Origin: an uncultured Phycisphaerales bacterium
GTDB taxonomy: Bacteria; Planctomycetota; Phycisphaerae; WQYP01
Assembly (NCBI GenBank): GCA_937901265.1
Contig: CALCHA010000479.1
Coordinates: forward strand, 1-7,373
Direction: 5' to 3'
DNA length: 7,373 nucleotides
The position numbers were made by a program, and so were the translations under genes. Under the pieces are notes generated by a model. That model saw nothing but the letters and a program-made list of their open reading frames with translations, was not told the origin of the DNA and ran no database searches. Positions within the stretch are counted from its first letter, which is position 1, and the number at the start of each line of letters is the position of its first letter. Below are positions 5,297-7,373 of the stretch, in pieces.

Positions 5297-7373
5297 GTGG
5301 CGAGGACTGCGCAAGCCTGGGTGTGGCGGCAACCGCTGGTTCCGGCGGCGGCGGCGTTCGTGCTGGGACTGGCGGTCGGCCGCTCGATCAACGTGCCGCC
5401 CGTGTGGCTGGTGGCGGCGGCGTTTTTTGCTTGGGCCTTCTGGGCGCTGGCCGAGGCAGCGGCGTGGCGTGGGGCCGGGGCGCTGCTCGCGGGGACGATC
5501 CTCTTTGCCGGGGCCGCCACGTGGGGGATCAACCAGGACGCGTTGGAGCCTGCCAGCATCGCACGCTTTGCCCGATCCACCGAGGCCCCCGTCACCGCGC
5601 GCGTGCGAGTCACGGTGCCGCCGGCCAATGTGGGCCGCGGTGGAGCAGTCTGGGTGGGTCGCACGGAAAGCGTATTGACGCAGCGCGGCTGGCGGCCGGC
5701 GTCGGGGTGGGTGCGTGTGAAGACGCGCGACACCGTCTCCCGCGGGGATTTGCTGGAACTCCACGGCTGGCTCTCCACGCCCCCGGAGCCCGAAAATCCC
5801 GGCGCGATGGACCTGCGAACGATGCTGGCGGCCGACCGCGTCTTCGCCCAGATCCGCGTGCCGCGGGCGATGGGCGCCCTGGTCATCGATCGGGGAAGTG
5901 GCGGCGAATCGGGGCTCGTGCGGCTGCGCGGCTTTCTCCGCGGCAAGCTGCTGGAGCACACCGCACGCGAGGATGTCGAGGCCGGATACGCGATGGAGGC
6001 GCTGCTCCTGGGCGTCCGCGAACCCGTGATTGACGACATCACGCGGGCATTCTCCGCCGCCGGCGTCGCCCACCTGCTGGCGATTTCCGGAGCGCACGTG
6101 GTCTTCGTGGCGGCCTGCGTGTGGTGGCTGCTGCGCTGGATGCCGCTGCGCCCGCGCTGGCGCGAATTGCTCGTCGCCGCCGCGGTCATCGGCTATGTCC
6201 TGGCGACCCCCTGCGGGCCGCCCGTCATCCGCGCCGCGGTCGCCGTGGTGATGGTGGTCATCGCCCGGATGCTGGGGCGGCCGCGGATCAACCTCAACAT
6301 GCTGGCGGCAGCGCTGCTGGTGGTGCTGCTGTGGCGACCGGCGGACCTGCTCGACGCGGGTCTGCAGCTCAGTTTCACCGGCACCGCGGCGCTGATCATC
6401 TTCGCGGCGCGGGCCTACGCGGCGCTCTTCGGGGCGTGGCTGGACCGCGAAAAAACGCTGGCGCGACTTGCCGACACACGCCTTGCGCGGATGCAGGTGC
6501 GACTCCTGCAAACGCTCTGCGCGCTGCTGGTGGCCAATGCGATCGGCGTGGCCTCCACGATGCCCCTCGTGGCGTTCCACTTTAAGCAGATCAATCCCCT
6601 GGGCGTTCTCACCGGAATGGCCGCCCTGCCCTTTGTCGCCCTGGCCATGCTGGCCGCGGCGCTGCAGGTGGCGGTGGAAATAATCAGCACCACGGCCGCC
6701 GCATGGATCGCCCCGCTCACGGCCGCCGCGGGAAGAATGATGGTCTGGGTGGTCCAGCACCTGGCCATGATCCCCGGCAGCGCCGTGAGCCTGCGGGCCC
6801 CTGCGTGGTGGGTGGTGGCGGCGATCTTCCTCGTCTGGATCGCCTGGGCGGGCCGGCGGCATATCGGCATCTCACGGGCGGCGGTCCTCAATCTGGCCGT
6901 CGCCGCGGCGGTGCTCGTGGCAGGTTGGTATACGTGGACCTCGCCCCAGGGAGCGCTGCGGATCGAAGTACTGCGCGTCGGCATCGGCAGTGCGATGGTG
7001 CTGCGGATGCCCGACGGCGCGGTGTGGGTCGTGGATGCTGGTTCACGGGAGGTGGCGGCACCCATGGAGCGCGCGCTGATGCCGGCGCTGCGCGACGCGG
7101 GTGCCGGCCGCGTCGCTGGCATCCTGCTGATGGGCCTCGATGAAGTCCACGCGCGCGATGCCGGCCCCGTCATCGCACGGTATCGCCCGGCCGCAGTCGT
7201 CACGCCCGCTGCGGTCTGGGGCCAGCGCCTCTACACCCGCGCCGGCGGCGAGGTTGAGGCCACGGCGAGGAACGTCACGCTACTCACCCGGGGAAACAGC
7301 GTGACGATCGACGGCGCACGCGTCACCCTGGCGGCCACTGGAATCGTGATGTGGGAATTCGCGGGGCGGCGCG
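5297..7373 (+). CDS. comEC: ComEC/Rec2 family DNA-uptake channel, 3' end outside window
   Basis: Inner-membrane channel that moves single-stranded DNA into the cytoplasm during natural transformation. The first 692 residues are present. The N-terminal part (about 1-200) has two hydrophobic segments near 13-28 and 36-80, then a DUF4131/OB-fold-like region ending in the typical block ENPGAMDLRTMLAADRVFAQ (166-185). The Competence domain (about 230-520) is multi-spanning and includes the hallmark GVAHLLAISGAHV (256-268), the PPVIRAAV block (308-315) and DAGLQLSFTGTAAL (353-366). From about residue 553 a beta-lactamase-like domain begins (LRIEVLRVGIGSAMVL, VWVVDAG), but its metal-binding motif is degenerate (GLDEVH at 613-618). 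GTG 5297 was chosen because AGGGTGG lies five bases upstream; GTG 5288 is an alternative start. The frame is open from 5231. It is transcribed divergently from lutA. Confidence 0.92.
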   Translation, partial: MARTAQAWVWRQPLVPAAAAFVLGLAVGRSINVPPVWLVAAAFFAWAFWALAEAAAWRGAGALLAGTILFAGAATWGINQDALEPASIARFARSTEAPVTARVRVTVPPANVGRGGAVWVGRTESVLTQRGWRPASGWVRVKTRDTVSRGDLLELHGWLSTPPEPENPGAMDLRTMLAADRVFAQIRVPRAMGALVIDRGSGGESGLVRLRGFLRGKLLEHTAREDVEAGYAMEALLLGVREPVIDDITRAFSAAGVAHLLAISGAHVVFVAACVWWLLRWMPLRPRWRELLVAAAVIGYVLATPCGPPVIRAAVAVVMVVIARMLGRPRINLNMLAAALLVVLLWRPADLLDAGLQLSFTGTAALIIFAARAYAALFGAWLDREKTLARLADTRLARMQVRLLQTLCALLVANAIGVASTMPLVAFHFKQINPLGVLTGMAALPFVALAMLAAALQVAVEIISTTAAAWIAPLTAAAGRMMVWVVQHLAMIPGSAVSLRAPAWWVVAAIFLVWIAWAGRRHIGISRAAVLNLAVAAAVLVAGWYTWTSPQGALRIEVLRVGIGSAMVLRMPDGAVWVVDAGSREVAAPMERALMPALRDAGAGRVAGILLMGLDEVHARDAGPVIARYRPAAVVTPAAVWGQRLYTRAGGEVEATARNVTLLTRGNSVTIDGARVTLAATGIVMWEFAGRR

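Noticed and set aside
5218..6189. In-frame upstream extension of lutA by 324 codons
   Set aside because: The extension is low-complexity Ser/Arg/Thr/Ala sequence antisense to comEC. LutA family length and the promoter both support a start at 5217.
4937..6862. Very long open frame (641 codons) on the minus strand opposite comEC
   Set aside because: It is Arg/His/Gly/Pro-rich and lies antisense to a gene with clear ComEC motifs. Long antisense frames are common in GC-rich DNA.

Overview
This window is a GC-rich piece of bacterial chromosome with five recognisable genes plus one short disturbed patch. The protein sequences (LutABC, a divergent long transaldolase, ComEC), the high GC and the weak or absent Shine-Dalgarno sites at several starts would fit a Planctomycetota-like or similar GC-rich environmental bacterium. 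This taxonomic guess is inference only. No rRNA, tRNA, CRISPR array or intact mobile element was seen.

Layout, left to right. Positions 2-427 (+) hold the C-terminal 141 residues of a large enzyme that looks like the terminal domain of a family 2 glycoside hydrolase (beta-galactosidase type). Positions 507-1571 (+) hold a complete 354-residue transaldolase with a strong ribosome binding site and an intact catalytic Asp/Glu/Lys set. After a 57-bp convergent gap the strand switches. From about 5217 down to 1629 (-) runs a lutA-lutB-lutC operon, which encodes the iron-sulfur L-lactate oxidation complex. Positions 5297 to the window end (+) hold the first 692 residues of ComEC, the DNA-uptake channel protein. 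It is transcribed divergently from lutA across a 79-bp gap.

The odd part is 2406-2839, between lutB and lutC, where one would normally expect the genes to be nearly adjacent. It carries a 40-codon fragment resembling the start of an AlbA_2 (Schlafen-type putative DNA-binding/ATP-binding) protein. Its codons are unlike those of the neighbours, and it breaks off at the exact start codon of a 72-residue ORF of unknown function with host-like codon use. This looks like an insertion/deletion scar inside an otherwise functional operon.

How the genes work together: LutA (CCG domain), LutB (LUD plus two Fe-S clusters) and LutC (LUD) are known to act together in oxidising L-lactate to pyruvate. Transaldolase links the pentose phosphate pathway to glycolysis, and the glycosidase would feed sugars into it. 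ComEC is functionally separate. Two details deserve attention: the lutA promoter places the start of transcription at or next to the ATG (a probable leaderless mRNA), and the ComEC beta-lactamase-like domain has lost part of its metal-binding motif. No clearly new multi-gene system is evident.
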